Positions 15,609-27,204 of a stretch of 33,547 nt of DNA are shown piece by piece (position 1 is the first letter of the stretch; each line of letters begins with the position of its first letter). This DNA comes from Vicinamibacterales bacterium (lineage in GTDB: Bacteria; Acidobacteriota; Vicinamibacteria; Vicinamibacterales; Fen-181). The stretch covers positions 1 to 33,547 of the forward strand of contig JARKSS010000400.1 in assembly GCA_029974175.1 (NCBI GenBank), written 5' to 3'. A program made the position numbers and the translations under genes. The notes under the pieces are model-generated. The model saw only the letters and a list, made by a program, of their open reading frames with translations, was not told where the DNA came from and made no database searches.

Positions 15609-15624
15609 ATTACACATCTGTAAT
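15609..15624. promoter_or_regulatory. Operator-like dyad ATTACA-CATC-TGTAAT upstream of the flippase gene
   Basis: Perfect 6+6 bp inverted repeat in an AT-rich patch of an otherwise GC-rich divergent intergenic region, 38 bp upstream of the flippase start. Confidence 0.35.
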
Positions 15625-15784
15625 TACTCCTAATCGCCCTGCCGCTCTTCGGCCGGCTCCACCCCAAAAAAACCCACGAATTGCTGAGGAAATCGGCTCG
15701 ACTTCTCTGCGCGCCTCACAGCAACCGTCGGGCACCCGCCTTGCGACCCCAGCGGTTAAGCGAGTCTGCTCGCGCTGACGCACC

Positions 15785-17032
15785 ATGGCCAAGAAGACTT
15801 CCAGACTTCCCCTCCTCTTCAGCTTGATACTCGCGGCCGCTCCCGCCGCGGCGGCACCGGTGACGGTCATTTGGGATCCCAACCCGGAGCCGGACATCGT
15901 GTCGTACATCGTCCGATGGGGCACCCGTTCTGGAACCTATACCAACGCCGCGACGGTGGACGCCAGGAGGACTTCCTGGGTTTCTCCCGACCTGCTCGAT
16001 GGGCGCTCGTACTACTTCGTCGTTCAGGCCGTGAACGCGGACGGCCTCTCGAGCCCGTATTCCGAGGAGGTATCCATCCTGATCCCCGGAGTGTCGAGCA
16101 CCGTGGCCGCCGACTTCTCGGGAACCGGGACGGCTGACTTCACAGTGTTTCGGCGCAGCCGTGGGCAATGGTACATCCGTGGGGGGAGGACGATAACCTT
16201 TGGCGCCGCGTCCGACGTTCCGGTGGTGGGTGACTACGACGGTGACGGTGTCAGCGACATCGCGCTCTGGCGGCCCTCGACGGGGGTCTGGTCGGTGCTT
16301 CAGTCGAGCCACGGCTACGCCACGCAGTCGATGCTCACGGTCCAGTGGGGATCGCAGTCGTCCGGCGACATCCCTGTTCCAGCAGACTACGACGGCGACG
16401 GGCTAACGGACATTGCCGTCTGGCGGCGGCCGACGGGAACCTGGTACATCCTGCGGTCACGAGAGCAGTACAGCACGGCAACGATGCAAGCGGTCCAGTG
16501 GGGTGTCGCAAAGCACAATGATGTTCCCGTTCCGGCCGACTACGATGGCGACGGTGCAACCGATATTGCCGTCTGGCGCGCGAACAACGGCTGCTGGTAC
16601 ATCCTCCACTCGAGCGAGGGCTTTTCAGTCGGGCCCCGGGCTGTCCAATGGGGCGTCGCGTCGCAGAAGGATATCCCGGTTCCCGGGGACTACGACGGCG
16701 ACGGGATGGGGGATATCGCAGTCTGGCGTCCCGCGTCAGGTACGTGGTACATCCTCGGGTCGGCAACGGGCTACGACCCGTCGGCGTTCTTCGCCGTCCA
16801 GTGGGGGGCGAGCCGCGATATCCCGGTACCCGCGGATTTCGACGGCGACGGTGTCACCGATATTGGGGTGTGGCGCCCGTCGAACGGCACTTGGTACGTC
16901 CTGAAATCGAGCCTCCAGTTCAGTCGCTTCGCGCCGGTTTCGGTGCAGTGGGGCGTTGAGTCGCAGCGCGACGTCCCGGCCACGGGCACGGTGCCGCTGG
17001 CGGCGTCGAACCCCGCTCTCGTAGGATACTGA
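15785..17032 (+). CDS. Secreted protein with fibronectin III-like domain plus FG-GAP/VCBS-type repeats
   Basis: Signal peptide LLFSLILAAAPAAAA, Fn3-like VTVIWDPNPEPDIVSYIVRWGTRSGTYT…YYFVVQAVNADGLSSPYSEEV, then repeats D(I/V)PVPxDYDGDGxxDIAVWRPxxGTWYIL. Confidence 0.85.
   Translation: MAKKTSRLPLLFSLILAAAPAAAAPVTVIWDPNPEPDIVSYIVRWGTRSGTYTNAATVDARRTSWVSPDLLDGRSYYFVVQAVNADGLSSPYSEEVSILIPGVSSTVAADFSGTGTADFTVFRRSRGQWYIRGGRTITFGAASDVPVVGDYDGDGVSDIALWRPSTGVWSVLQSSHGYATQSMLTVQWGSQSSGDIPVPADYDGDGLTDIAVWRRPTGTWYILRSREQYSTATMQAVQWGVAKHNDVPVPADYDGDGATDIAVWRANNGCWYILHSSEGFSVGPRAVQWGVASQKDIPVPGDYDGDGMGDIAVWRPASGTWYILGSATGYDPSAFFAVQWGASRDIPVPADFDGDGVTDIGVWRPSNGTWYVLKSSLQFSRFAPVSVQWGVESQRDVPATGTVPLAASNPALVGY
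16106..16990 (+). repeat. Tandem in-gene repeat array, period 147-153 bp, with DxDGDG motifs
   Basis: GACTACGAYGGYGACGG-type cores start at 16232, 16385, 16538, 16688 and 16835, plus a degenerate copy near 16112. Confidence 0.85.
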
Positions 17033-17062
17033 GCCCCCAGGAAGACCGTTTTGACCGAGCGT

Positions 17063-17112
17063 CGGGATGCTGCTCTCTGTCCCGGAGGGTGGCATCCCGT
17101 GCCGAACGGCAC
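17063..17112. other. Two adjacent intergenic hairpins
   Basis: CGGGATGC (17063-17070)/GCATCCCG (17092-17099), then GTGCC-GAAC-GGCAC (17099-17112). Confidence 0.4.
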
Positions 17113-17310
17113 AGAGGTGTGCACCGTGAGGTCCGGTCGCTCAACACCAGCCGGCCTACCGACGGTGGCCTCCCATCCCCGCCCCGGTTTCCCGACGATG
17201 CCTCGCCGTGCGGGCCGGCGACGCGGTAGCATGTAGGGCGTCCCACGCTGCCGCAGCCGGTCGCTCGCCGCAATCTGCCTGCTGCGCCGCGACAAGCCGG
17301 GAGAGTGTGT

Positions 17311-18441
17311 ATGCCGCCTGTCACCAGCGTCCCCCTGCTCGACCTGCAGGGGCAGTACCGGCCCTTGCGCGACGACATCCTCCGGGCCATCGAGCGGGTG
17401 TGCGACAGCCAGCGCTTCATCATGGGCCCCGAGGTCGAGGCGTTCGAGCGCGAGGTCGCGGCGGCGCTGCAGGTGCGCGAGGCCGTCGGCGTCTCCTCGG
17501 GGACCGACGCGCTGCTGGCCGCGATGATGGCGCTCGGGATCGGCCCGGGCGACGAGGTGATCACGAGCACGTACTCGTTCTTCGCCACCGCCGGCTGCAT
17601 CGCCCGCCTGGGTGCGAGACCGGTGTTCGTGGACATCGACCCGGTGACCTACAACATCGATCCCCACGCCGTTGCCGCGGCCATCGGCCCGAAGACCAGG
17701 GCCATCATCCCGGTGCACCTCTACGGCTGCAGCGCGGCGATGGACGAGCTGCTGGCCGCAGCCAACGGCGCCGGCATCGCCGTTATCGAGGACGCCGCGC
17801 AGGCGATCGGCTCGCTTTACAGGGGGCGGCCGGTGGGCGGCCTCGGCACGCTCGGCTGCTTCTCGTTCTTCCCCAGCAAGAACCTCGGGGCGTTCGGCGA
17901 CGGCGGCCTGGTCACCACCAACGACGCCGCGCTCGCGCACCGCGTCCGCCTGGTGCGGAACCACGGCGCCGAGCCGAAGTACTTCCACAAGTTCGTCGGC
18001 GCCAACTTCCGCCTCGACGCGCTGCAGGCGGCCGTCCTCCGCGTGAAGCTGCCGCACCTGCCGGCCTGGACGGAAGGCCGCCGCCGCAACGCCGCCCGCT
18101 ACCGCGAACTGCTCGCGCCGCTCGAGGAGCGCGGCCTCGTGCGGCTGCCGGCCGAACCCGTCGGCTGCTTCCACATCTACAACCAGTTCGTCGTCAGGGT
18201 GGACCGGCGCGACGAGGTCCGGGCCGAACTCGAGCGCCGCCGTGTCGGCACCGAGATCTACTACCCGGTCCCGTTCCACCTCCAGGAGTGCTTCGCGCAC
18301 CTCGGCTACCGGCGCGGCCAGTTCCCCCGCGCCGAGGACGCGGCCGATCACACGCTCGCGCTGCCGATCTTCGGCGAGCTGACCGACGACCACCTGTGCT
18401 ACGTGGCCGAGGCTCTGGCCGCGGCGGTGACCGCCAGCTGA
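17311..18441 (+). CDS. DegT/DnrJ/EryC1/StrS family sugar aminotransferase
   Basis: [82 protein letters not shown] (PLP Lys). Confidence 0.94.
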   Translation: MPPVTSVPLLDLQGQYRPLRDDILRAIERVCDSQRFIMGPEVEAFEREVAAALQVREAVGVSSGTDALLAAMMALGIGPGDEVITSTYSFFATAGCIARLGARPVFVDIDPVTYNIDPHAVAAAIGPKTRAIIPVHLYGCSAAMDELLAAANGAGIAVIEDAAQAIGSLYRGRPVGGLGTLGCFSFFPSKNLGAFGDGGLVTTNDAALAHRVRLVRNHGAEPKYFHKFVGANFRLDALQAAVLRVKLPHLPAWTEGRRRNAARYRELLAPLEERGLVRLPAEPVGCFHIYNQFVVRVDRRDEVRAELERRRVGTEIYYPVPFHLQECFAHLGYRRGQFPRAEDAADHTLALPIFGELTDDHLCYVAEALAAAVTAS

Positions 18442-18444
18442 CCC

Positions 18445-19724
18445 ATGGCGCTGAACCCTCCCGCCCCGTCCGCGCCCCCCTCGATCCTCAGGCGCTCGCG
18501 CGCGCCCAGTCTGACGACCCAGATCTTCATCGGGCTGCTGGTCGGCATTGCCGTCGGCTACTTGTGGCCGCCGGTCGGGGTGGGCATCAAGCCGCTCGCG
18601 GAGGTCTTCCTGCGGATGATCAAGATGATCATCGCGCCGTTGATCTTCTCAACTCTGGTGGTCGGCATCGCGGGAACCGGCGACCTGAACGCCCTCAAGC
18701 GGATCGGCCTGAAGGCGATCGTGTACTTCCAGGTGGTCACCACCATCGCGCTCTTCTGGGGGCTCGGGTTCGTCAACTGGTTCCAGCCAGGTGCGGGGCT
18801 GGCGGTTCCCCTCACCGGCGCCACCGAGGATCTCGCCGCAGCGGCGGCCCGGCAGCAGGGCGGCTGGGACATCCTCGTTCACCTGTTCCCCACCTCGATC
18901 TTCGACGCGATGGCCCGGGGCGACATCCTGCAGCTCGTGGTCTTTTCCATCTTCTTCGGCATCGCGCTCGCAGCCATCGGCGAGAAGGGGAAGCCGGTCC
19001 TCGACTTCTTCGACGGCGTCGCGCAGCTGATGCTGAAGTTCACCAGCTACGTGATGCTCTACGCGCCGGTCGGCGTCACCGCGGCCATCGCCGCCACGGT
19101 CGGCGGCAAGGGCCTGGCGATCCTCTGGACGCTCGGCAAGCTCGTGCTCGTGGTGTACGGCAGCCTGGCGCTGTTCACGGTGGTCGTGCTCGGGGCGGTC
19201 GCCCTGCTGATCCGCGTGCCGTTCCTGGCCTTCCTCAAGGCGATCCGGGAGCCGTTCCTCATCGCCTTCACGACGGCCAGCAGCGAGGCGGCGCTTCCCA
19301 AGGCGCTCGAGGTCATGGAGCGCTTCGGCTGCCCGAAGAACATCGTCGGCCTGGTGCTCCCAACGGGCTACAGCTTCAACCTCGATGGGACGACGCTCTA
19401 CCTGCCGGTGGCCACGGTGTTCGTCGCGCAGCTCGCCGGCGTGGAGATGTCGTTCGGCCAGCAGATGATGATGCTGCTGACGCTGACGCTCACCAGCAAG
19501 GGCGTCGCCGCCGTGCCCCGCGCCTCGCTGGTCGTGCTCACGGCGACGCTCACCCAGTTCAACCTCCCGCTCGAGGGGGCCGCGATCCTGCTCGGCATCG
19601 ACCAGGTGCTCGACATGGCCCGGACTGGCGTGAACGTCATCGGCAACTGCCTGGCGACGGCGGTGGTGGCGCGCTGGGAAGGCGTGTTGGACGATCGGCG
19701 GATGCTCGAGCAGGCGAGGGCGGC

Positions 19725-19728
<4 letters not shown>
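18445..19728 (+). CDS. Dicarboxylate/amino acid:cation symporter (DAACS family)
   Basis: AEVFLRMIKMIIAPLIFSTLVVGIAG, FTTASSEAALPKALEVMERFGCPKNIVGLVLPTGYSFNLDGTTLYL, LTLTLTSKGVAAVPRASLVVL, DQVLDMARTGVNVIGNCLATAVVARWEG. Confidence 0.95.
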
Positions 19729-21649
<1,921 letters not shown>

Positions 21650-21652
21650 GGG

Positions 21653-23503
21653 ATGGCCGCTGGATCCGCATTCCTGCTCGCTCTCGCCGCCTCGCTCGCA
21701 GCCACCCCGCTGGTTCGCCTGGTCGCGCTTCGACGCGGCTTCGTTGCCCGCCCCACGAGCGACCGCTGGCATCGCCGCCCGACGGCGCTCCTCGGCGGCA
21801 TTGCCGTGTTCGCCGCCACGGTTTCCGCAGCCGCCCGCGACGGCTGGCCGCCCGCCCCGTTTCCCGCCATCGGCGCCGGCGCCGTGCTCGTGTTCCTCGT
21901 CGGCCTGGCTGACGACCTGCTGAAGCTGAGACCGACCACCAAGCTTGCCTGGCAGATCGCGGCGGCGTCGCTGGCGGTGTGGGGCGGGGCCTCGCTCGGC
22001 TGGACCTCGTCGCTCACGCTCGACACGCTGCTGACGATCTTCTGGTTCATCGGCGTGACCAACGCCTTCAACCTGGTCGACAACATGGACGGTGCCTGCG
22101 CCGGCGTGGGCACCATCGCGGCGGCGGCGGTGGCCGCGATCGGGCTCCTGGCGCCCGGCGGGTCCGCCACGGGCGCGATTTGGGCCGCGGCGCTGGCGGG
22201 CGCGCTCGCCGGGTTTCTCGTCTTCAATTTCCACCCCGCCCGGATCTTCCTGGGCGACTCGGGAAGCCTCTTCATCGGCTTTCTGCTGGCGGGGCTCACC
22301 AGCGCCGTGGCGACCGGCGCCACCTCCTCGCGCCTGTCGCTCGTCGCGGCGCCGGTCCTCGTGCTCGCCGTTCCGATCTTCGACACAACCCTCGTGACGC
22401 TTGCCCGCCGGCTCTCGGGTCGGCGCGCATCGGTGGGTGGGACCGACCATACCGCACACCGGCTCGTGCGCCTCGGGTTGTCGGAGGTGCGCGCGGTGAT
22501 GGTGCTGTATCTCCTGACGTCATTGGCGGGCGCGGCCGCGGTAGCACTGCTTTCCCGCAGCCCTGCGTGGGAGCTTCTTGCACTCGTGCTTGTACTGACG
22601 CTCGGCCTGCTCGGCCTGGTGCTGATCAACGTCCGGGTCTACGGTGGCGAGGACTACTCCGTGGTGCTCGGCGGCCCGACGCGCCAGCAGCTGGCCAGTT
22701 TCCTGCTGCGGCGCCACGTCTTCGAGGTGCTGTTGGACTTTGCGCTCATCGCGGCCGCTTACTACCTGTCGTACCGGCTTCGCTTCGAGGCGGCCCCGTG
22801 GCCGGTCTTCTTCCCGACGTTCCTGCAGTCGCTGCCGATTGTCATCGCCTGCCACGTCCTGGCGCTGCTCGTCGCCGGCGCATACGGCCGGATCTGGCGG
22901 TACTTCGGCCTCACCGACCTGGTGTCGCTTGCCAAGGGCGTTGCCCTCGGTTCGGCCTCATCGATTCTGGTGCTGGTCTATCTCTACCGCTTTCAGAACC
23001 TGTCGCGCGGCGTCCTGCTGATCAACGCCGTGCTGCTGTTCACGCTCTTGTCGCTCTCGCGGACGGTGTTCCGCGTGCTGCCCGGGATCTCCGGCCGCGA
23101 TGACGCTTCACTTCGCCGCGCCGTGGGCTACGGGGCGGGCGACGCCGGCGAGATGCTCGTCCGCGAACTGGAGAACAACCGGCGTTACGGCTATCGGCTG
23201 ATGGCCTTCGTGGACGACGACGTGAAAAAGGCCGGTCGTCGCATTCGCGGGGTGCCGATGGTAGGTGCCGGGGCCAACCTGGCCGACGTCATCGGGCGAT
23301 ACGGCGCGGAGGCGGTGATCGTGTCATCGGACCTAATCCACCCCGATCGCCTGGCTGCCGCCGCGAGCACGTGCCGGGACGCGGGCGTGGACCTCCTCCA
23401 CTTCAGGCTGAAGCTCGAAGGTCCGCTGACGCCGCCACCCGTGCGGCCCCCCGCTTCCGCCGCGAAGGCCGTTCCACCGCCGGACGGGGTCGTGGCAGGA
23501 TGA
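21653..23503 (+). CDS. Fusion: WecA/MraY-type polyprenyl-phosphate sugar-1-phosphate transferase + CapD/PglF-type N-terminal TM and CoA-binding (Rossmann) region
   Basis: PGT motifs GLADDLLKL, NAFNLVDNMDG, FLGDSGSLFIG, GGTDHTAHRLVRLGLS. Then four-TM block HVFEVLLDFALIAAAYYLSYRLRF…YGRIWRYFGLTDL and Rossmann GYGAGDAGEMLVRELENNRRYGYRLMAFVDDD. ORF ends without an SDR dehydratase. Confidence 0.88.
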   Translation: MAAGSAFLLALAASLAATPLVRLVALRRGFVARPTSDRWHRRPTALLGGIAVFAATVSAAARDGWPPAPFPAIGAGAVLVFLVGLADDLLKLRPTTKLAWQIAAASLAVWGGASLGWTSSLTLDTLLTIFWFIGVTNAFNLVDNMDGACAGVGTIAAAAVAAIGLLAPGGSATGAIWAAALAGALAGFLVFNFHPARIFLGDSGSLFIGFLLAGLTSAVATGATSSRLSLVAAPVLVLAVPIFDTTLVTLARRLSGRRASVGGTDHTAHRLVRLGLSEVRAVMVLYLLTSLAGAAAVALLSRSPAWELLALVLVLTLGLLGLVLINVRVYGGEDYSVVLGGPTRQQLASFLLRRHVFEVLLDFALIAAAYYLSYRLRFEAAPWPVFFPTFLQSLPIVIACHVLALLVAGAYGRIWRYFGLTDLVSLAKGVALGSASSILVLVYLYRFQNLSRGVLLINAVLLFTLLSLSRTVFRVLPGISGRDDASLRRAVGYGAGDAGEMLVRELENNRRYGYRLMAFVDDDVKKAGRRIRGVPMVGAGANLADVIGRYGAEAVIVSSDLIHPDRLAAAASTCRDAGVDLLHFRLKLEGPLTPPPVRPPASAAKAVPPPDGVVAG

Positions 23504-24612
23504 CCCGAGCGACGCGTGTGCTTCTGGCCCTCCCGGGAGGTCCCGCAATGCCGGCCCCCCGCGTTCGCGTGCTGCAATACCTGCCGGCGCTCGAGGCGCG
23601 TGGCTGCGACTGCACGGTGATGGCCATGCGGGGGCCGCGGGGCACCTCGCGTGCGCTGCGTTCGGAGATGGAGCCCACGCCGCTCCGCGCGACCCACCTT
23701 TTCGCGTCGTGGTGGGCGGCGCAAGTGTTCCAGGCCCGGCTCGTCCGGCGAGCCGGAGACTACGACCGCATCCTGATGCACCGCATTCCAGTGTCCGCCT
23801 GGGCGCGCCCCTTCCTCGCGCGTCACCGCGACCGCCTCGTGTACGACTTCGACGACGCACTGTACGACGCAGAGCCGGCCGGCCTTGTGTTCCTTGCGGC
23901 CTGGAGGGCGAGGTTTCTTCGGCGCTCACTGGAGCGCGCAGTCGGCGTCGCCGGCGTGGTGATGACGTCGAACCGCGCAAACGCCGAGTGGGCCCGCGCA
24001 CGCGGCGCCGCCACGTGCATCGTGCCGACCAGCGTGGACACTGATCGCATTCGGCCGCAGCCGCGTGCGAAGCGTGACCGCCTGGTCATCGGCTGGATGG
24101 GCACCCCGTCCACCTCGCGCTACCTCCTGGAGGTCGAGGACCTGCTCGCCGAGGCAATCGAGGGCCGCGCAATCGTCCGCCTGGTGGGGGTGCCGCGCAG
24201 CCCGTTCCGCCGGCTGCAAGCGGAGGTCAGGCCCTGGAGCCTGGAGTCGGAGTCGAACGATCTCGCCGGCTTCGACATCGGGATCATGCCGATGCCGGAC
24301 ACGGCCTGGACACGCGGAAAGGCGGCGTTCAAGGCACTCCAGTACGGGGCGGCGTCGCTGCCGGCGGTCGTGTCGTGGACGCCGACCAACGAGGAGATCC
24401 TCGGCCCGGGAGGCGGAGCGATCCTCTGCCGCTCGCGGCAGGAGTGGAAGGAGGCGCTCGGCCGGCTGCTCGCCGACGAGAAGCTGCGCGTCGAGATGGG
24501 CGAGCGGGGGCGCGCGCACGTCGCCGCCCATTACAGCGTTGCCGTCAACGCCTCCACGCTCGCGCGCGTGCTGCTCGGCCCTGGTACGCCCTGTCGGGAG
24601 GCCCGGCCGTGA
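23500..24612 (+). CDS. Glycosyltransferase, GT4-like
   Basis: YDFDDALYD, IVPTSVDTDRI, VIGWMGTPSTSRYL, FDIGIMPMPDTAWTRGKAAFKALQYGAASLPAVVS. ATGA overlap with the upstream gene. Confidence 0.85.
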   Translation: MTRATRVLLALPGGPAMPAPRVRVLQYLPALEARGCDCTVMAMRGPRGTSRALRSEMEPTPLRATHLFASWWAAQVFQARLVRRAGDYDRILMHRIPVSAWARPFLARHRDRLVYDFDDALYDAEPAGLVFLAAWRARFLRRSLERAVGVAGVVMTSNRANAEWARARGAATCIVPTSVDTDRIRPQPRAKRDRLVIGWMGTPSTSRYLLEVEDLLAEAIEGRAIVRLVGVPRSPFRRLQAEVRPWSLESESNDLAGFDIGIMPMPDTAWTRGKAAFKALQYGAASLPAVVSWTPTNEEILGPGGGAILCRSRQEWKEALGRLLADEKLRVEMGERGRAHVAAHYSVAVNASTLARVLLGPGTPCREARP

Positions 24613-25997
24613 CACCGGCACTCACCCCCGTCGCCGCCTGGTTCGCGAGGCTGCTTGGGGCAGTCGTGGCGGGTGTCTTCGTGGTCTGGGCCTGCCGCGC
24701 CATCCAGCGCGCGTGCCCGCGGGCGGGACTGCTCGTGGCCGCTGGCGTCATTCTCAGGGCCTCCATCACCACCGCTTTGTTCTTCGTGTCGTACTTCGAT
24801 GTGCCGTGGCTGCGTGGGCTGCACACCGGCGACGGATTCTGGGCGCTCGCGCCTGACGCCCGCGGTTACGTCGCGGTGGCGATGGGCGACGCAGGGGCGG
24901 GGCCGGAAGCCGGGTCGTCGCCCGCGTTCACCGCCGCGCTGGCGCTCTGGATGCGGGTCGTGGGCGAGAGCCCCGCATCCGGAGCGTTCCTGAACCTCTG
25001 CTGCTACCTGGGGATCGCGTGGATCCTTGTTCGCACACTCCGGCGTCACGAGCGGGTCGCCCTGCCAGCCCTGGCCGCCTTCACCTTCTCACCAGCCCTG
25101 CTGATCTTCGGCAGCCAGTCCCTGAAGGACACCGTCTTCGTTCTGCTGCTGGCTGGCGTGTGTCTCGGGGCGTGGGCGTTGCTGCGGGAGCGACCGCGCG
25201 GCGGCCCTGAACTGGCGTTCGACATCGGCGTGGCGCTGCTCGTTGCGGTGACGCTGAAGCTCATGACTGGCATTCGCGGCTACGTTCCGGTCTTCGTCGG
25301 CCTGGCGTTTACGGTCGCGCTGGCGGCCGGAACGCTGTGGCCCCCGCGGCCGCGTGTCTGGTCCCGGTTGGGCCGCGCGGTGCTGCTGCTGCTCGTCGTG
25401 AACTCCCTCTGGATTGCCGGGCGCGGGGAGCAGACCCTAGCGCGGGCCCGGGATGCGGGGAGTGAACGGGCCGAGGCGGTGGCGGCTGCCCGCGCGGATG
25501 CCTCGGCGGTTCGGGACGGGGGTGTCCTCGACCGACTGGCACGCCCGTTCGACGTTATGCGGGCCCGGTTCACGAGGTCGGGCGGGAACACGAACCTCGG
25601 TCGCGAGGTTGCTGCCGTGGGGCTGAAGGGCCGGCTGGCGGCCCTTGGGTACGGCCTGCTGGTGGTGTTCGTTCCTTTCTCGCTGCTGACCGCCATCGGC
25701 GTGGTTCCGGCCGTGGGGAAGCAGGCGTTCATCCTGATTGCCGACCTCGACACGATCTTCATCGATCTCTCGCTTGGGGGCCTCGCGTGGGCCGCGTGGC
25801 GCGAGACCCGCACGCGCGGTTTGAACAAGGCCTACGCGCTGTTCGCCGGGTTGCTCGGCCTGACCCTCGCGCTGGCCCTCGGCTACGTCGTCACGAATTA
25901 CGGCACGCTGTTCCGCCTGCGCCTGATGGCCGTGGCGTCGTTCTGGATGACGGCGCTCGCGGTGCGGCGGAGGAGGACCGACCAGACCGATGCCTGA
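24609..25997 (+). CDS. Polytopic membrane protein of polysaccharide locus (possible polymerase or GT39-like protein)
   Basis: Multiple TM segments; GDGFWALAPDARGYVAVAM, FSPALLIFGSQSLKDTVFVLLLAGVCLG. GTGA overlap with the upstream gene. No catalytic motif recognised with confidence. Confidence 0.75.
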   Translation: MTPALTPVAAWFARLLGAVVAGVFVVWACRAIQRACPRAGLLVAAGVILRASITTALFFVSYFDVPWLRGLHTGDGFWALAPDARGYVAVAMGDAGAGPEAGSSPAFTAALALWMRVVGESPASGAFLNLCCYLGIAWILVRTLRRHERVALPALAAFTFSPALLIFGSQSLKDTVFVLLLAGVCLGAWALLRERPRGGPELAFDIGVALLVAVTLKLMTGIRGYVPVFVGLAFTVALAAGTLWPPRPRVWSRLGRAVLLLLVVNSLWIAGRGEQTLARARDAGSERAEAVAAARADASAVRDGGVLDRLARPFDVMRARFTRSGGNTNLGREVAAVGLKGRLAALGYGLLVVFVPFSLLTAIGVVPAVGKQAFILIADLDTIFIDLSLGGLAWAAWRETRTRGLNKAYALFAGLLGLTLALALGYVVTNYGTLFRLRLMAVASFWMTALAVRRRRTDQTDA

Positions 25998-27204
25998 AAC
26001 GCAGCCGCGCCGCATCAAGGTCGTGGGCACGATCGCACGGCTCAACGTCGGCGGGGCGGCGCGGCAGGCGGCCCTGCTGCACGCCGAGCTGTCCCACCGC
26101 GGCTTCGAGACCGTGCTCGTCCATGGGCGCGTTAGCCCTGGTGAGGCCGACCTCGAGGACCTGCTGCCGGCATCGCGCGACGGGGTGGTGAAGGTCGCCG
26201 AGCTTGGCGCCCGCATCCGCCCGCTCGATGATCTCAGGGCGTTGTTTGCGTTGGTCCGCGTCGTGTTCCGCGAGAAGCCGGACGTCGTGCACACGCACAC
26301 CGCCAAGGCGGGTGCCCTCGGCCGCCTGGCCGCCCTCGCCTACAACCTGACCCAGCCGCGATCGAAGCGATGCCTGGTCGTCCATACCTTTCACGGTCAC
26401 GTGTTCGAGGGGTACTTCGGTACAGCCGGCAGCGCCCTAGTCCGGATCAGCGAGCGCCTGCTCGCGAGGGTGACTGACCGGGTGGTCACGATTTCGCCCC
26501 GGCAGCGGGAGGCCATCATCGAGCGCTTCCGGATCGCGCCCGCCAGCCGGGTGTGCGTGGTCCCGCTGGGACTCGATCTCCGCAGCTTCCAGGCCGTCAA
26601 TGGCGTGGACCGCCGCTTTCGCCAGTCGCTCGGCTTTCCGGCGGATTCGTTCCTCCTGGGTTGCATCGGCCGCCTGGTGAAGGTGAAGGACGTGGGGACG
26701 CTTCTTGACGCGTTGGCCCTCGCCAGCGGGAAGGCGCCCGAGCTGCGGCTGGTGGTCGTGGGCGACGGTCCCGAGCGAGAGGGCCTCGAGCGCCGGGCAC
26801 GCATGCCCGACCTCGCCGGGCGCGTCGCGTTCACCAGCTGGCGCCGTGACCTTCCGTTCGTCTACGGAGGCCTGGACGCGGTTGTCCTCAGCTCGAGGAA
26901 CGAGGGGACGCCCGTCGCCCTGATCGAGGCGATGGCGGCGGGACGACCTGTTGTTGCCACCGCGGTCGGCGGCGTGCCCGACATCGTCGAGCACGGGCGC
27001 ACGGGCCTTCTCGTACCGCCGCAGGATCCGCAGGCGCTTGCCTCGGCGCTCGCGGCGCTTGCCGAATCTGCCGACCTGCGCGCGCGCATGGGGACGGAAG
27101 GGAAGACGACCGCGACCCGGTTCGACCGGGCACGCCTTCTCGATGACCTGGAAGGGCTCTACCGCGGGGGTCTGGCAAGGCGCCGGGGGCTGCACCCTGC
27201 GTGA
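25990..27204 (+). CDS. Glycosyltransferase family 4 protein
   Basis: IARLNVGGAARQAALLHAEL, DVVHTHTAKAGALGR, TFHGHVFEGYF, GCIGRLVKVKDVGTLLDA, VVLSSRNEGTPVALIEAMAAGRPVVATAVGGVPDIVEHGRTGLLVPP. Confidence 0.95.
   Translation: MPETQPRRIKVVGTIARLNVGGAARQAALLHAELSHRGFETVLVHGRVSPGEADLEDLLPASRDGVVKVAELGARIRPLDDLRALFALVRVVFREKPDVVHTHTAKAGALGRLAALAYNLTQPRSKRCLVVHTFHGHVFEGYFGTAGSALVRISERLLARVTDRVVTISPRQREAIIERFRIAPASRVCVVPLGLDLRSFQAVNGVDRRFRQSLGFPADSFLLGCIGRLVKVKDVGTLLDALALASGKAPELRLVVVGDGPEREGLERRARMPDLAGRVAFTSWRRDLPFVYGGLDAVVLSSRNEGTPVALIEAMAAGRPVVATAVGGVPDIVEHGRTGLLVPPQDPQALASALAALAESADLRARMGTEGKTTATRFDRARLLDDLEGLYRGGLARRRGLHPA

Noticed and set aside
15625-15784. Possible c-di-GMP (GEMM) riboswitch upstream of the FG-GAP gene, or on the other strand upstream of the flippase
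   Set aside because: The conserved GEMM core sequences expected around the ligand site were not found on either strand.
16106-16990. Repeat array considered as CRISPR
   Set aside because: Period is 147-153 bp, in frame, and encodes repeated protein blades; no short repeat/unique spacer structure.
16771-18393. 540-aa minus-strand ORF
   Set aside because: Antisense to FG-GAP and DegT genes, no domain motifs.
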